The notes: a model not told the origin generated them from the sequence alone. Counted from the stretch's first letter, positions 27,065 through 37,338 are shown. The stretch: 64,000 nucleotides of DNA from a candidate division WOR-3 bacterium (GCA_039804025.1 JBDRZP010000001.1:124001-188000), one strand, 5' to 3'. Numbers and translations are program-made.

Positions 27065-27367
27065 TTATTTTGGTGTAAAACCGATTTTCTTTATTTCCTG
27101 TTCATGTATTTTAATTTCACCAAATTTTTCTTCAAATTTCTCAATATTTTCACCTAATGCTTTCAAAAGTAACTTTGCATGAGATGGTGTCATTATTATC
27201 CTTGCCTGAACTTTTGCTTTCGGGACCCCTGGCATTATTCTCGCAAAATCAAAAATAAACTCAGATGGGGAATGTATTATCATTACAAAATTGGAATATA
27301 TTCCCTCAGCTTCCTTTTCTCCAAGTTCAATCTGTATCGGGGGTTGATGTAATGTTTTCTCTTCCAT
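27065..27367 (-). CDS. DUF3467 protein
   Basis: A 100-residue protein matching DUF3467: IQIELGEKEAEGIYSNFVMI, HSPSEFIFDFARIMPG and RIIMTPSHAKLLLKALGENI. The function of the family is unknown. It lies 4 nt after the zinc-ribbon gene and probably belongs to the same transcript. About 150 nt separate it from DUF177. Confidence 0.85.
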   Translation of the reverse strand: MEEKTLHQPPIQIELGEKEAEGIYSNFVMIIHSPSEFIFDFARIMPGVPKAKVQARIIMTPSHAKLLLKALGENIEKFEEKFGEIKIHEQEIKKIGFTPK

Positions 27368-27371
27368 TTTC

Positions 27372-27722
27372 TTATACCCTGTAAAGGAAAACTGAACAAT
27401 TGGGGCACCTAATAAGTTTCGTTTTACCCTCTACTGTTAAAAGTGAGGTGGGAAGCACAGCAAAGCAATTTAAACAGGTTCCTTCTATAAGTGGGGCAAC
27501 ACCTTTTCCATACCTTTTTAAAAGCATTTCATATTCATCTCGTATATCAGGAGGCAACTTATCTATTTCCTTTTTCCTGACATCTTTAAGTTTCTCTATT
27601 TTTTTCTCATCAACTTCAAAACCTAACTCTTTATAATAGGGATTTTCCAGTAGGCTTAGTTGAGCATCAAGGTCGTTAATTGCTATTAAAATATTAATAA
27701 GATTTGATTTCTCCTTAGCCAC
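27372..27722 (-). CDS. C4 zinc-ribbon protein (PF02591-like), short form
   Basis: A 116-residue protein with a short coiled N-terminal half (KLKDVRKKEIDKLPPDI) and a C-terminal zinc ribbon CLNCF-(x)n-CPNCS ending in FLYRV, as in the PF02591 family. Family members are usually about 230 residues, so the long coiled coil is truncated here. It overlaps the EIIA gene by 8 nt. Its function is unknown; relatives are linked to tRNA or outer-membrane roles without firm proof. Confidence 0.75.
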   Translation of the reverse strand: MAKEKSNLINILIAINDLDAQLSLLENPYYKELGFEVDEKKIEKLKDVRKKEIDKLPPDIRDEYEMLLKRYGKGVAPLIEGTCLNCFAVLPTSLLTVEGKTKLIRCPNCSVFLYRV

Positions 27723-28173
27723 CTTTCGCCTCCAGTTCTTTTAAATAATTTATAAATTTCTTTTCGTTATCAAAATTTAAATAATTTTTATCCTTTGAAA
27801 GTATCCTCGCGAGATGAGCAATTTTCCCAAGAGTAATAAGGTATCTTGAATCAGGATCAATAGGGGTAGCACAAAGTAAAAAAATAAGGTGAACAGGTTT
27901 TCCATCTATAGCATCAAAATCAACACCTTTTTTACTTAATCCAACAACAAGATAAACATCATCAAGCATCACACTCCTTGAATGGGGAATTGCAATCCCT
28001 TTTCCAATACCCGTTGAACCTATTTCTTCCCTTTTTAAAACTGATTCATAAACACTTTTTTTCTTTTCCTCACTTATTGGTAAAACATCAATCATTTCCT
28101 TTAAAACTTCACTCTTCGTCTTCCCCTTAAGGTCTAAAATTACAAGTTCTGGTTTCAAAAGTTTTGATATCAT
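27715..28173 (-). CDS. PTS EIIA / PtsN-like phosphorelay protein
   Basis: A 152-residue EIIA domain of the fructose/nitrogen type. The phosphorylated residue is expected at His64 in GIAIPHSR; other blocks are GVDFDAIDGKPVHLIFLLCAP-like and HLARIL. No EIIB, EIIC, HPr or EI gene is nearby, so a regulatory (PtsN-like) role is more likely than sugar transport. The start is preceded by a T-arm-like element inside the end of the polyprenyl synthase gene. Confidence 0.85.
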   Translation of the reverse strand: MISKLLKPELVILDLKGKTKSEVLKEMIDVLPISEEKKKSVYESVLKREEIGSTGIGKGIAIPHSRSVMLDDVYLVVGLSKKGVDFDAIDGKPVHLIFLLCATPIDPDSRYLITLGKIAHLARILSKDKNYLNFDNEKKFINYLKELEAKGG

Positions 28174-28187
28174 TTTTTATTAAAATT

Positions 28188-29132
28188 TTAAGGGGATTGA
28201 ACCTCTTCTTCATTAAATAAAAAATGTCTATTTTCTTCAAGATAAATAATAAAAGAGTATAAGTAATTTTTAATTGGGTTATCAAGTTCTGAAACAAGTT
28301 TTTTCAACTCTAAAAAATCTGGAATTAAATATTCATAACACCTTTCCATTACACCTTTTTCTAAAAGAAACTCCCTAACCTTTTTGCTTAAATCAAAATT
28401 TTTTTCTTTAAAAAACTCTGGAAATTTTTTTTCAATTTCTTCTTTAAAGAGTATATGGGGAAGCGTTATCTTTCCCTTTTCTATATCTTCACCTTCTTTA
28501 TAAAAATCATATAAATCATCAAGAATTTGAAAAAGAATTCCAAATTTTTTTCCAAATTTTTTTAAACTTTCAACATATTTATAATTAACAATTATCCCCC
28601 CCATTTCACAACAGGCTGAAAATAAAGAAGCTGTCTTTTTTTCTATAAGAAGTAAATAATTTTTTAATTCAAATCTTTTTTCTCTATCAAGAAATTCATC
28701 AATTATTTCTCCTTCACACATTTCAACAGAAGTCTGTGCAAGAATCTCAAAAAGCCTTACATTTTTGGCTTTTCCTATAAATTCCATTGCCTTTGAAAAA
28801 ACATAATCTCCAATTAAAATAGCCGTGTGATTTCCATAAGAAAAATTTAAAGTCAGAGACTTTCTTCTTATGGTTGAGCCATCGACAACATCATCATGAA
28901 TCAAAGATGCAAAATGAACAAGTTCAGTAGCACATGCAACATCAACTTTCTCTTCCTTCAAATCTTCAAAGGCAAAAGAAGAATAAAGGGTAAGTAAAGG
29001 TCTAAGTCTTTTTCCCATTAATAAATTATCGGGTATATAGGGAAAGTAATCTTTTTTAAAAATTTCATTAAGTTTTTCATTTACTCTTTCTATACCTTCT
29101 CTTACGGGTTCATAAAGTTCTTTTATATTCAT
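28188..29132 (-). CDS. Polyprenyl diphosphate synthase (long-chain type)
   Basis: A 314-residue trans-isoprenyl diphosphate synthase. The first aspartate-rich motif is HDDVVD and the second is ILDDLYDFYKEGED, with the lysine-rich GKRLRPLLTLYSS at the N-terminus. It condenses isopentenyl diphosphate onto allylic primers to make quinone or carrier side chains. Small residues before the first motif suggest a long product, but chain length cannot be read with confidence. Its own promoter-like TATAAT lies 9 nt upstream of the ATG. Confidence 0.9.
   Translation of the reverse strand: MNIKELYEPVREGIERVNEKLNEIFKKDYFPYIPDNLLMGKRLRPLLTLYSSFAFEDLKEEKVDVACATELVHFASLIHDDVVDGSTIRRKSLTLNFSYGNHTAILIGDYVFSKAMEFIGKAKNVRLFEILAQTSVEMCEGEIIDEFLDREKRFELKNYLLLIEKKTASLFSACCEMGGIIVNYKYVESLKKFGKKFGILFQILDDLYDFYKEGEDIEKGKITLPHILFKEEIEKKFPEFFKEKNFDLSKKVREFLLEKGVMERCYEYLIPDFLELKKLVSELDNPIKNYLYSFIIYLEENRHFLFNEEEVQSP
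28193..28203 (-). promoter_or_regulatory. Orphan T-arm-like leader element (EIIA gene), inside upstream CDS
   Basis: The minus strand reads GGTTCAATCCC (loop TTCAATC), 19 nt before the ATG at 28173. It is written into the last codons (EVQSP) of the polyprenyl synthase gene. The third stem pair is A-C, so the helix is weaker. No Shine-Dalgarno sequence follows. Confidence 0.6.
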
Positions 29133-29141
29133 TAAAAATCA

Positions 29142-29147
29142 ATTATA
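29142..29147 (-). promoter_or_regulatory. -10 box for the polyprenyl synthase gene
   Basis: TATAAT on the minus strand, 9 nt before the ATG at 29132, lying between the flippase-like gene and this one. It implies an internal promoter and a near-leaderless message. Confidence 0.5.
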
Positions 29148-29154
29148 TAACAAA

Positions 29155-30108
29155 TTATATATCTTTTTCACTTTTAAAAGGAGATTTAAATAAATATACC
29201 CCAAAAGGGATGTTAGCTACAACACCAGAAATAAAATAAAGTAATGAAAGAGAAACTGATGTCTCAAGAGAAAAATAAGAGCTGAAAAGGGCATAAAAAC
29301 CTGCTTCTCTTATTCCAAGTCCAGAGATTGTAAGTGGGATTGAATTTAGAGAATTAATGAGGGGTATTATAAAAATAAAGACAAGAGGAGATAGATTAAT
29401 AGAAATTGCTCTTGCACAGAAGTATGCTTGAATTGAAAAAAAAGTTTGCAAAAAAATTGTAAGAAAATAGCTCAAAATTAAAAGTTTCTTATGCTTTGAA
29501 TATATTTTAAAAGAGTCATACAATTTAAAAAATTTATCTCTTAAAGATGTAAAGGGAAATCTTGATAAAATTTTTTTATAAATATTTTCAAATATATCTG
29601 TCCAAGAAATATAAAAAAGGAGAATTATTAAAAAGGAAAAGAAAAAGGAAATAAAAATCAATTTCTTTGAATTGGGTATACCTTTTAAAAAAAGAATGCC
29701 AAAAGGAGCAAAGGAGAAAATACCAAAAAGACCTATAAATCTATCCACTAGGACTGAGGCAAAAGCAAAAGATTTCCCGGATTTGATTTTTTCCCCAATC
29801 ATATAACCCCTTAAAACATCAACACCAAGGGTTGCAGGGGAAACAGTATTTACAAGCATACCGAGTAAATAAATTTTAAAAATTTCTGAAACTGTAAAAT
29901 TTCTTGAATGTTCAAGCAAAAGCAATTTCCATCTTATTGAAAGAAAGACAAAAGCTAAATAGTAAAATATAATTGATAAAATAATGTGGAAAAAATTTGT
30001 CTTTTTATATATTAACAGAAACTCCTTAATATCTATTTTATAAAAAATAAATCCAAGAATTATGAAAGTTAAAAAGAACTTTAAAAGAAATAGAATTTTC
30101 TTATTCAA
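29155..30108 (-). CDS. Lysylphosphatidylglycerol synthase TM-region (UPF0104) membrane protein
   Basis: A 317-residue polytopic inner-membrane protein with about eight hydrophobic segments. It matches the UPF0104/AglD-like family: RWKLLLLEHSRNFTVSEIFKIYLLGMLVNTVSPATLGVDVLRGYMI, FASVLVDRFIGLFG and PLTISGLGIREAGF. It lacks the soluble aminoacyl-transferase domain of MprF. Such proteins are proposed to flip or modify lipids. It overlaps tatD by 8 nt. Confidence 0.85.
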   Translation of the reverse strand: MNKKILFLLKFFLTFIILGFIFYKIDIKEFLLIYKKTNFFHIILSIIFYYLAFVFLSIRWKLLLLEHSRNFTVSEIFKIYLLGMLVNTVSPATLGVDVLRGYMIGEKIKSGKSFAFASVLVDRFIGLFGIFSFAPFGILFLKGIPNSKKLIFISFFFSFLIILLFYISWTDIFENIYKKILSRFPFTSLRDKFFKLYDSFKIYSKHKKLLILSYFLTIFLQTFFSIQAYFCARAISINLSPLVFIFIIPLINSLNSIPLTISGLGIREAGFYALFSSYFSLETSVSLSLLYFISGVVANIPFGVYLFKSPFKSEKDI

Positions 30109-30856
30109 GGTTAAAAATTTTTAATGAATTTTCAAAGGAGATCTTGCTTAATTCTTTATAATCGATTTTAAGCAGGTTAGCTGCAAACTCTATTGTGTAG
30201 TGAATATAAGAGGGTTCATTTCTGCCTTTTAAAGGTCTTGGAGTTAAATAAGGGCAATCTGTTTCAAATAAAATCCTATCTAAGGGTAAAATTTTTAGAG
30301 AGGATTCAAGTTTTTTTGACCCGTATGTAAGAGAACCTGAGAAAGAAATAAAAAAATTAATTTGAAAAGCCTTTTTAGCTTCATTTATTCCTCCTGAAAA
30401 ACAGTGAAATATACCCTTTAAATTTTTATTGTCTTTTAAAATTTCAAAAACTTCTGGAAAGGCGTTTCTTACATGTAAAATTAAGGGTAAATTTCTTTTT
30501 TTGGAAAGTTCTATATGGGCTTTAAAACAATCAATTTGAGCCTCTTTTTTAGAAAAATCCTTATAAAAATCAAGACCTGTTTCACCTATTGCAACTACTC
30601 CTTCTTCCTTTGAAAGTTCTTCTATTTTTGGAAAATCCTTTTCAAAATCATCAGCTTCATGAGGATGTATTGAGCAGGAAGCAAAGATTTTCCCCTTATA
30701 TTTCCTTGAAATTTCAATAGCCTTTTCTGAAGAAGGAACATCATACCCAACTACAATCATTTTTTCAACACCCTTTTCAAAAGCTCTTTCAATAACTGAG
30801 TCAAGATCCTTTTCAAAAACTTCATCATTAAGGTGAGTATGTGTATCAAAAATCAT
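30101..30856 (-). CDS. tatD: TatD-family metal-dependent deoxyribonuclease
   Basis: A 251-residue TIM-barrel hydrolase. Metal ligands are DTHTHL at the N-terminus, Glu in GETGLDFYKD, LILHVRNA, HCFSG and FETDCPYLTPRPLKGRNEP. The family removes damaged or free 3' DNA ends or hydrolyses D-amino acyl links. A TAAAAT box lies 7 nt before the ATG, so the gene can start its own leaderless message although it follows the upstream gene by only 10 nt. Confidence 0.92.
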   Translation of the reverse strand: MIFDTHTHLNDEVFEKDLDSVIERAFEKGVEKMIVVGYDVPSSEKAIEISRKYKGKIFASCSIHPHEADDFEKDFPKIEELSKEEGVVAIGETGLDFYKDFSKKEAQIDCFKAHIELSKKRNLPLILHVRNAFPEVFEILKDNKNLKGIFHCFSGGINEAKKAFQINFFISFSGSLTYGSKKLESSLKILPLDRILFETDCPYLTPRPLKGRNEPSYIHYTIEFAANLLKIDYKELSKISFENSLKIFNLE

Positions 30857-30866
30857 TTCTTTAATT

Positions 30867-32270
30867 TTACTTTATAATATCTTTAATTTTCACAAAAACC
30901 GAATCAGGTTCTAAAAGATTATCAAAAAATTTTTTTAAAATATTTTTATCATTATTAATAGGATAGGGATTAATTATGTAATTTTTTATTTCCTCAGGAT
31001 CAGTAGAAAAGGGGATTTTGAATAAATCATATGGGAAAGGAAAAGTTAAATTTCTGGGAAAGATACAGAAAATGTAGTTATTTAAAAAAAGAGCCTCATA
31101 AATTGCAGTTGAATAGGAAGAAAAAACAATTTCTGCTTTTTCTATCTCATCCCATAAGTTAGTAGTTAAAATAAAATAATTTTTTAATTTAAATTTTTTG
31201 AGTAATTCTTTATAAATCTTTAAATTTTCTCTTTTTCTTGCCTTTATAACAAGGAACAAATCTTTTTTAACTTCAAGTGCTCTTTTATAACCTTCAAGAA
31301 AAGTAGAAAACAGATAAATAAGTTCATCTTCCATCCCTTTTGCTTGCTGGGTAATATAAAGTATTCTGCCCTTTTCTTTTTCATATTTTTTTTCTCTTTT
31401 AAAAAGCGAAACATGAAAGGGAGAACCTGTTACAAAAGTACACTCTTTATCTATATTTCTCTCTAAAAATCTTTTCTTAAATTCCTCACCCCAAAGGAAG
31501 AAATTATCTTTATTTTTAATAAAAAAGCCAAACTCACCCATTGGAACACTACCCTTTTTCCAAACATGACCATGTTGAAGTGTAAAAGATTTATTAAAAA
31601 ATTTTTTTAAAATTATCATAAATTTAGTTACATTTTCGTGACTTATAAAATATTCATAATTTTTCAGTTCTCTTTCTAAATAACATAAATAAGAGAAAAG
31701 AAAGGGAATCCTGTAAAAAAGATAGTATGTAAAAATCTCTCTGTATTTTTCTCTTAAGGTTGATGGTAATTTAAAAAATAGTTTTTTTAAAAATTTCCTT
31801 GAATCTAAATAAAGATTAAAAGAAGATTTTAAAAAAAAAGAATATTTAGGAAAATAAAAGGAATCCCTTTTTTTAAGAAAAAATTTAAAGGATTGAGTGT
31901 AATACAAAAAATCAATATCTTTTAAATAAAAAGTAGTTAATACCTTTGCTTTCCTTTTTTTTCTTAAAATAAGAAAAATAAAAAATAAAACCGTAAACTT
32001 AAAAATTCTTAAAAAAAGCTTATATTTCAAAAATTTTTCCCTTTCCTTTATTTTGTTAAAAATATTTAAATAGCTTTTATCATTGCATCTTTCTGATAAT
32101 AATTCATCCCTTATCAAGGGAAATATTCTCCAACCGAGAGAATAACTCAAAACTTCATAAATATTTATAACCCTATAATCGGTATTAAAAATTTTCTTAA
32201 AAATAAAAAAAAATTTATTTAATCTCTTTTCGCTTTCGAAACTTATTTCAAAGGGATTTACTTTTTGCAT
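30867..32270 (-). CDS. Putative glycosyl- or polyol-phosphate-transferase (GT-B-like)
   Basis: A 467-residue, very Phe/Lys/Tyr-rich protein. The N-terminal half is poorly conserved and has one hydrophobic stretch (FTVLFFIFLIL). The C-terminal half looks like a GT-B fold resembling capsule or CDP-glycerol transferases: FTLQHGHVWKKG, WGEEFKKRFLERN, ILYITQQ, then AEIVFSSYSTAIYEALFLNN. It may build surface polysaccharide. The donor and acceptor are unknown. It starts the minus operon that runs to plsX. Confidence 0.55.
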   Translation of the reverse strand: MQKVNPFEISFESEKRLNKFFFIFKKIFNTDYRVINIYEVLSYSLGWRIFPLIRDELLSERCNDKSYLNIFNKIKEREKFLKYKLFLRIFKFTVLFFIFLILRKKRKAKVLTTFYLKDIDFLYYTQSFKFFLKKRDSFYFPKYSFFLKSSFNLYLDSRKFLKKLFFKLPSTLREKYREIFTYYLFYRIPFLFSYLCYLERELKNYEYFISHENVTKFMIILKKFFNKSFTLQHGHVWKKGSVPMGEFGFFIKNKDNFFLWGEEFKKRFLERNIDKECTFVTGSPFHVSLFKREKKYEKEKGRILYITQQAKGMEDELIYLFSTFLEGYKRALEVKKDLFLVIKARKRENLKIYKELLKKFKLKNYFILTTNLWDEIEKAEIVFSSYSTAIYEALFLNNYIFCIFPRNLTFPFPYDLFKIPFSTDPEEIKNYIINPYPINNDKNILKKFFDNLLEPDSVFVKIKDIIK

Positions 32271-32300
32271 TTGAAAATTTTAAGAAAACTATATTATAAT
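32271..32300 (+). promoter_or_regulatory. Promoter of the DUF2892 gene
   Basis: TTGAAA (32271-32276), an 18-nt spacer and TATAAT (32295-32300). A start site about 7 nt later would put the T-arm-like element at 32311 within a few bases of the 5' end of the mRNA. Confidence 0.65.
32277..32282 (-). promoter_or_regulatory. -10 box for the GT-B-like gene (leaderless)
   Basis: TAAAAT on the minus strand, 6 nt before the ATG at 32270. The region is shared with the divergent promoter of the DUF2892 gene. Confidence 0.45.
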
Positions 32301-32310
32301 ATTAAATACA

Positions 32311-32321
32311 GGTTCAAATCC
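32311..32321 (+). promoter_or_regulatory. Orphan T-arm-like leader element (DUF2892 gene)
   Basis: GGTTCAAATCC with an AGG/CCT stem and loop TTCAAAT, identical in core to the T-loops of both tRNAs in the window. It ends 20 nt before the ATG at 32342. No Shine-Dalgarno sequence lies in between. It starts 10 nt after the -10 box. Confidence 0.7.
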
Positions 32322-32341
32322 TTAAAAAAATATTAAAAAAT

Positions 32342-32533
32342 ATGAAAAAGAATGTTTGTGGTTTAGATAAAACAGTAAGAATTATTTTGGGTATTTTAAT
32401 AATTTTAATTGGCATCATTTTTAAAACACTTTGGGGATTGATTGGAATTATTCCTCTAATTACCGGTTTAATCGGATTCTGTCCCCTGTGGCTCCTTTTC
32501 CGTATTGATACCTGTAAATTGAAAAAAACTTAA
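32342..32533 (+). CDS. DUF2892 inner-membrane protein
   Basis: A 63-residue protein with the DUF2892 pattern: a KNVCGLDKTVRIILG start, two hydrophobic helices (about 14-30 and 32-50), then GFCPLWLLFRIDTCK. Such small membrane proteins are often near rhodanese or sulfur genes, but none is seen here. It is monocistronic, and its end is 5 nt from the end of kdsA. Confidence 0.85.
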   Translation: MKKNVCGLDKTVRIILGILIILIGIIFKTLWGLIGIIPLITGLIGFCPLWLLFRIDTCKLKKT

Positions 32534-32538
32534 CAAAA

Positions 32539-33387
32539 TTAAAAATTATATTTTTTAATTAACTCTTTACCTTTTATAAAAGACTCTTTTGCCATTAAAA
32601 GCAAATCTTCTAATTTACTTAAGGGCCACTGGGTAGAAGCATCACATTTAGCACATTCAGGGTCCTCATGAACTTCAAGAAAAAGTGCATCAACAAACCC
32701 AGAAGAAAGACCTGTCCTTACTAAAAGGGGTATGAATTTCCTATCACCGCCCTTGGGATCAGATGAGGGGATTCCATAATTCCTAACTGAATGACCTGCA
32801 TCAAAAATTAATGGATAGCCATTTTCAGCCATTATCTGGAAAGAACGAAAATCAACTATCAAATTATGATAGCCAAAAAAAGTCCCCCTTTCAGTTAATA
32901 AAATATTTTCATTTCCTTGTCTTACAATTTTTTCAACAACTTTTTTAATATCAGTAGGAGAAAGAAATTGTCCTTTTTTAACATTTATAGTTTTACCTGT
33001 CTTAGCAAGTGCAAGGGTTAAAGAAGTTTGCATAGAAAGGAAAGCAGGAAGCTGCAAAATATCAAGAACTTCCTTTGCTATATCCACTTCCTGAGGTGTA
33101 TGGATATCTGAGAGAACAGGAACATCAAATTCTTTTTTAACTTTTTCAAGAATTTTCAAACCCTTTTCAAGACCAGGACCCTGATAGGAAAGTTCACTGG
33201 ATCTATTATCTTTTAAATATGAGGATTTAAATACAAAAGGAATGGAAAGTTTTTCGGTTATTTTTTTTATCTTTTCTGCGGTCCTTAAAGTTGAATTTTC
33301 ATCTTCAATAACACAGGGTCCACCTATAAAAACTAATCTATCATCTCCAAACTCTATATCTTTAACTTTTACTTTCTTTCTTTTCAT
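32539..33387 (-). CDS. kdsA: 3-deoxy-D-manno-octulosonate-8-phosphate synthase
   Basis: A 282-residue KDO8P synthase that joins phosphoenolpyruvate and arabinose 5-phosphate for LPS. Motifs are GGPCVIEDE, FKSSYLKDNRSS, LSDIHTPQEV, LPAFLSMQT, NVKKGQFLSP, ERGTFFGYHNL and EVHEDPECAKCDASTQWPL. Cys25 in GGPC marks the metal-dependent class, as in Aquifex, rather than the metal-free Asn type of E. coli. ATG 33387 overlaps the fmdB stop by one base (TGATG) and is preferred over an in-frame GTG one codon upstream. kdsD lies far away at 53 kb. Confidence 0.94.
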   Translation of the reverse strand: MKRKKVKVKDIEFGDDRLVFIGGPCVIEDENSTLRTAEKIKKITEKLSIPFVFKSSYLKDNRSSELSYQGPGLEKGLKILEKVKKEFDVPVLSDIHTPQEVDIAKEVLDILQLPAFLSMQTSLTLALAKTGKTINVKKGQFLSPTDIKKVVEKIVRQGNENILLTERGTFFGYHNLIVDFRSFQIMAENGYPLIFDAGHSVRNYGIPSSDPKGGDRKFIPLLVRTGLSSGFVDALFLEVHEDPECAKCDASTQWPLSKLEDLLLMAKESFIKGKELIKKYNF

Positions 33388-33659
33388 CACTCACAAGAAC
33401 AGCTTCCACCGGAACAACAGGAATTACCTTTACTTTCTTTTTCTTTCTCTCCTTCTTTTTTACCCCCACTATTCTTCCTTGCGTAATCAGTTATATAAAA
33501 ACCAGAACCTTTAAAAATTAAACCTACACTTCCTCTCCATACTTTTCTTAAAGTCTTAGTTCCGCATTCAGGGCATTTCTCAGGCTCTTTTTCTCCTGGT
33601 AAAACAAGTTCTTCAAAACTTTTTTCACATGTTTCACACTTATATTCATATATAGGCAT
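33387..33659 (-). CDS. FmdB-family zinc-ribbon protein
   Basis: A 90-residue FmdB/CxxC regulatory-type protein. MPIYEYKCETCEKSFEEL and CPECGTKTLRKVW form a zinc ribbon, followed by GLIFKGSGFYITDY and a low-complexity tail ending in a Cys-rich CCSGGSCSCE. Its function is unknown; it is often an orphan regulator or repair-linked. AGGAGG lies 6 nt before the ATG and a TATAAT box lies further upstream. It is cotranscribed with kdsA. Confidence 0.9.
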   Translation of the reverse strand: MPIYEYKCETCEKSFEELVLPGEKEPEKCPECGTKTLRKVWRGSVGLIFKGSGFYITDYARKNSGGKKEGEKEKESKGNSCCSGGSCSCE

Positions 33660-33692
33660 ATTTTACCTCCTTTTTAAATTATATTATAAAAT

Positions 33693-33737
33693 AAAAGGGG
33701 GAGGGTATATTTTTTCATTTAAACCCCTCCCCCTTTT
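33693..33737 (-). terminator. Intrinsic terminator after groEL
   Basis: GGGGGAGGG (minus 33733-33725) pairs with CCCTCCCCC (33705-33697) around a 19-nt loop, extended by A-T pairs and followed by TTTTATTTT on the minus strand. T tracts on both sides would also allow termination from the plus strand. Confidence 0.85.
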
Positions 33738-33742
33738 TTTAA

Positions 33743-35708
<1,966 letters not shown>

Positions 35709-35739
35709 TACCTAATCCTCCTTTTCTCAAAATAAAAAG

Positions 35740-35750
35740 GGACTTGAACC
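35740..35750 (-). promoter_or_regulatory. Orphan T-arm-like leader element (groES)
   Basis: The minus strand reads GGTTCAAGTCC within AAGGG-TTCAAGT-CCCTT, a perfect 5-bp stem with a 7-nt T-loop. It ends 31 nt before the groES ATG, the longest distance of the set, because an ordinary GGAGG lies between. A TAAAAT box lies about 15 nt upstream. Confidence 0.7.
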
Positions 35751-35871
35751 CTTGAAAAGAAAAAAATTTTAGAATTTATGAAATTCAAATATGAATTAAT
35801 ACCGGACAAAATTATATGAGAAAATATTCGCATAGCGTTCGATTAACTTATTTTTATATATACTCTTTTAT

Positions 35872-35901
35872 TTGATTTTTTTCAAGACTTAAATTTATAA
35901 T
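35872..35901 (+). promoter_or_regulatory. Promoter of the RsbW-like kinase gene (leaderless)
   Basis: TTGATT (35872-35877), an 18-nt spacer and TATAAT (35896-35901). The ATG at 35909 begins 7 nt after the -10 box, so transcription should start at or next to the start codon. Confidence 0.65.
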
Positions 35902-35908
35902 TCTTTTA

Positions 35909-36319
35909 ATGTCTCCTGGAACAGTTCTCTTCAAGGATATTATTATGCTTCCGCTCAAAGAAAGGGATAAGTTCAGAGATAAAATATACAGAATTTTAAA
36001 AAGAAATTTTGATAATAATCTCTCCCACCAGCTTGTATATGTAATTGATGAACTTGTTTCAAATACTGAAGAATACGGATACAAAGGCAAAGGAGGAGAA
36101 ATTAAAATTAAGATCTGTAAATTCAAAAACTACATAAAAATTGAAATAATGGATAAAGGAGAAAAGCCGCCTCTTGATAGTAATAATAAAATAGAATGGA
36201 AAGAAATAATAAAAAGAGGAAGAGGACTTGGATTATATTCAGTAAAAAAAATTATAAATTCTCTTGAATACACCCGAAAAGGTTCATGGAATGTTTATAA
36301 GGCCAAAAAGAATTTATAG
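35909..36319 (+). CDS. RsbW-like anti-sigma-factor serine kinase (HATPase_c_2)
   Basis: A 136-residue GHKL ATPase domain. The N box is VIDELVSNTEEYGY, the D box is IMDKGEKPP, and RGRGLGLYSVKKIINSLEY is the G box. Proteins of this size and type bind sigma factors or phosphorylate STAS antagonists. No sigma factor, STAS or PP2C partner is adjacent, so the target is unknown. Its stop directly abuts the ATG of the dehydrogenase gene. Confidence 0.82.
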   Translation: MSPGTVLFKDIIMLPLKERDKFRDKIYRILKRNFDNNLSHQLVYVIDELVSNTEEYGYKGKGGEIKIKICKFKNYIKIEIMDKGEKPPLDSNNKIEWKEIIKRGRGLGLYSVKKIINSLEYTRKGSWNVYKAKKNL

Positions 36320-37336
36320 ATGAAAGCTGCTTACATAGAATCTCATGGTGGTCCTGAGGTTATAAAAATTGGGGAATTGAAAGAACCTGAATTAAAAGAG
36401 GGATATGTAAAAGTTAGGGTTAAGGCTGTTAGTTTAAACCATCTTGATTTATGGGTTAGAAAGGGACTCCCAAATTTAAAAATCCAGTTTCCCCATATCC
36501 TTGGTTCTGATATAGCTGGAATAATTGAAGATATAAAGGGGGAAGAAAGCTTATTTAAAAAAGGCGACAAAGTAATTCTTTATCCTGCCACTTTCTGTGG
36601 TGTTTGTGATAAATGTATATCAGGAAAAGAAAATTTATGTAAGGAATATAAAATACTCGGAGAAAACATCTGGGGCGGAAATGCTGAATTCATTGTTGTG
36701 AAAAAAGAGTTAATTTTTCCTTTTCCATCTGATTTAAGCTTTGAAGAAGCATCTTCTTTACCTCTTACTTTATTAACAGCAATGCATATGGTTAAAAAAA
36801 GTAAAATAAAACCCTATCAAACAGCACTTGTTATGGCGGCAGGTAGTGGGGTAAGTGTTATGTTAATTCAGATTTTAAAAGCTCTCAATGTTTATGTAAT
36901 CGCAACATCAAGTAAAAAAGAAAAACTTGAAAGAGCAAAAAAAATTGGTGTTGACGAAGTTATTAACTATTCAGAAAATGATTGGGAAAAAAAACTTAAA
37001 GGTAGAACAATAGATTGCATATTTGATCACACAGGAAAGGAATTTTTACCTTCCCTTTTTAGAATTGTAAAATGGGGAGGAAAAATAGTAACATGTGGTG
37101 CAACCTCTGGAGCTAATGCAAACATCGATTTAAGGTATATATTTTTTAAACAAATAAGTTTAATAGGTTCAACTATGGGAAGAAGAAAGGATCTTCTTGA
37201 TGGACTTCAACTTGTTAATATGGGAAAAATAAAACCAGTTATTTACGAAGTTTTGCCACTTGAAGAAATCATTAAAGCACATAGAATGTTAGAGGAAAGA
37301 AAAGCATTTGGAAAAATTGTTTTAAAGGTAAGTTAA
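36320..37336 (+). CDS. Zinc-type alcohol dehydrogenase / quinone reductase-like MDR protein
   Basis: A 338-residue medium-chain dehydrogenase. It has the GroES-like N-terminal domain, the structural zinc loop CGVCDKCISGKENLC, and a Rossmann domain (ALVMAAGSGVSVMLIQILKALNVYVIATSS; the usual GxGxxG reads AGSGVS). The catalytic-zinc GHE motif is replaced by LGSDIAG, which leans toward the quinone-oxidoreductase-like branch. It probably uses NAD(P)H; the substrate is unknown. Translation is likely coupled to the kinase gene upstream. Confidence 0.85.
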   Translation: MKAAYIESHGGPEVIKIGELKEPELKEGYVKVRVKAVSLNHLDLWVRKGLPNLKIQFPHILGSDIAGIIEDIKGEESLFKKGDKVILYPATFCGVCDKCISGKENLCKEYKILGENIWGGNAEFIVVKKELIFPFPSDLSFEEASSLPLTLLTAMHMVKKSKIKPYQTALVMAAGSGVSVMLIQILKALNVYVIATSSKKEKLERAKKIGVDEVINYSENDWEKKLKGRTIDCIFDHTGKEFLPSLFRIVKWGGKIVTCGATSGANANIDLRYIFFKQISLIGSTMGRRKDLLDGLQLVNMGKIKPVIYEVLPLEEIIKAHRMLEERKAFGKIVLKVS

Positions 37337-37338
37337 AT

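Noticed and set aside
35709-35908. CIRCE operator for HrcA control of groESL
   Set aside because: No TTAGCACTC / GAGTGCTAA inverted repeat is present in the spacer.
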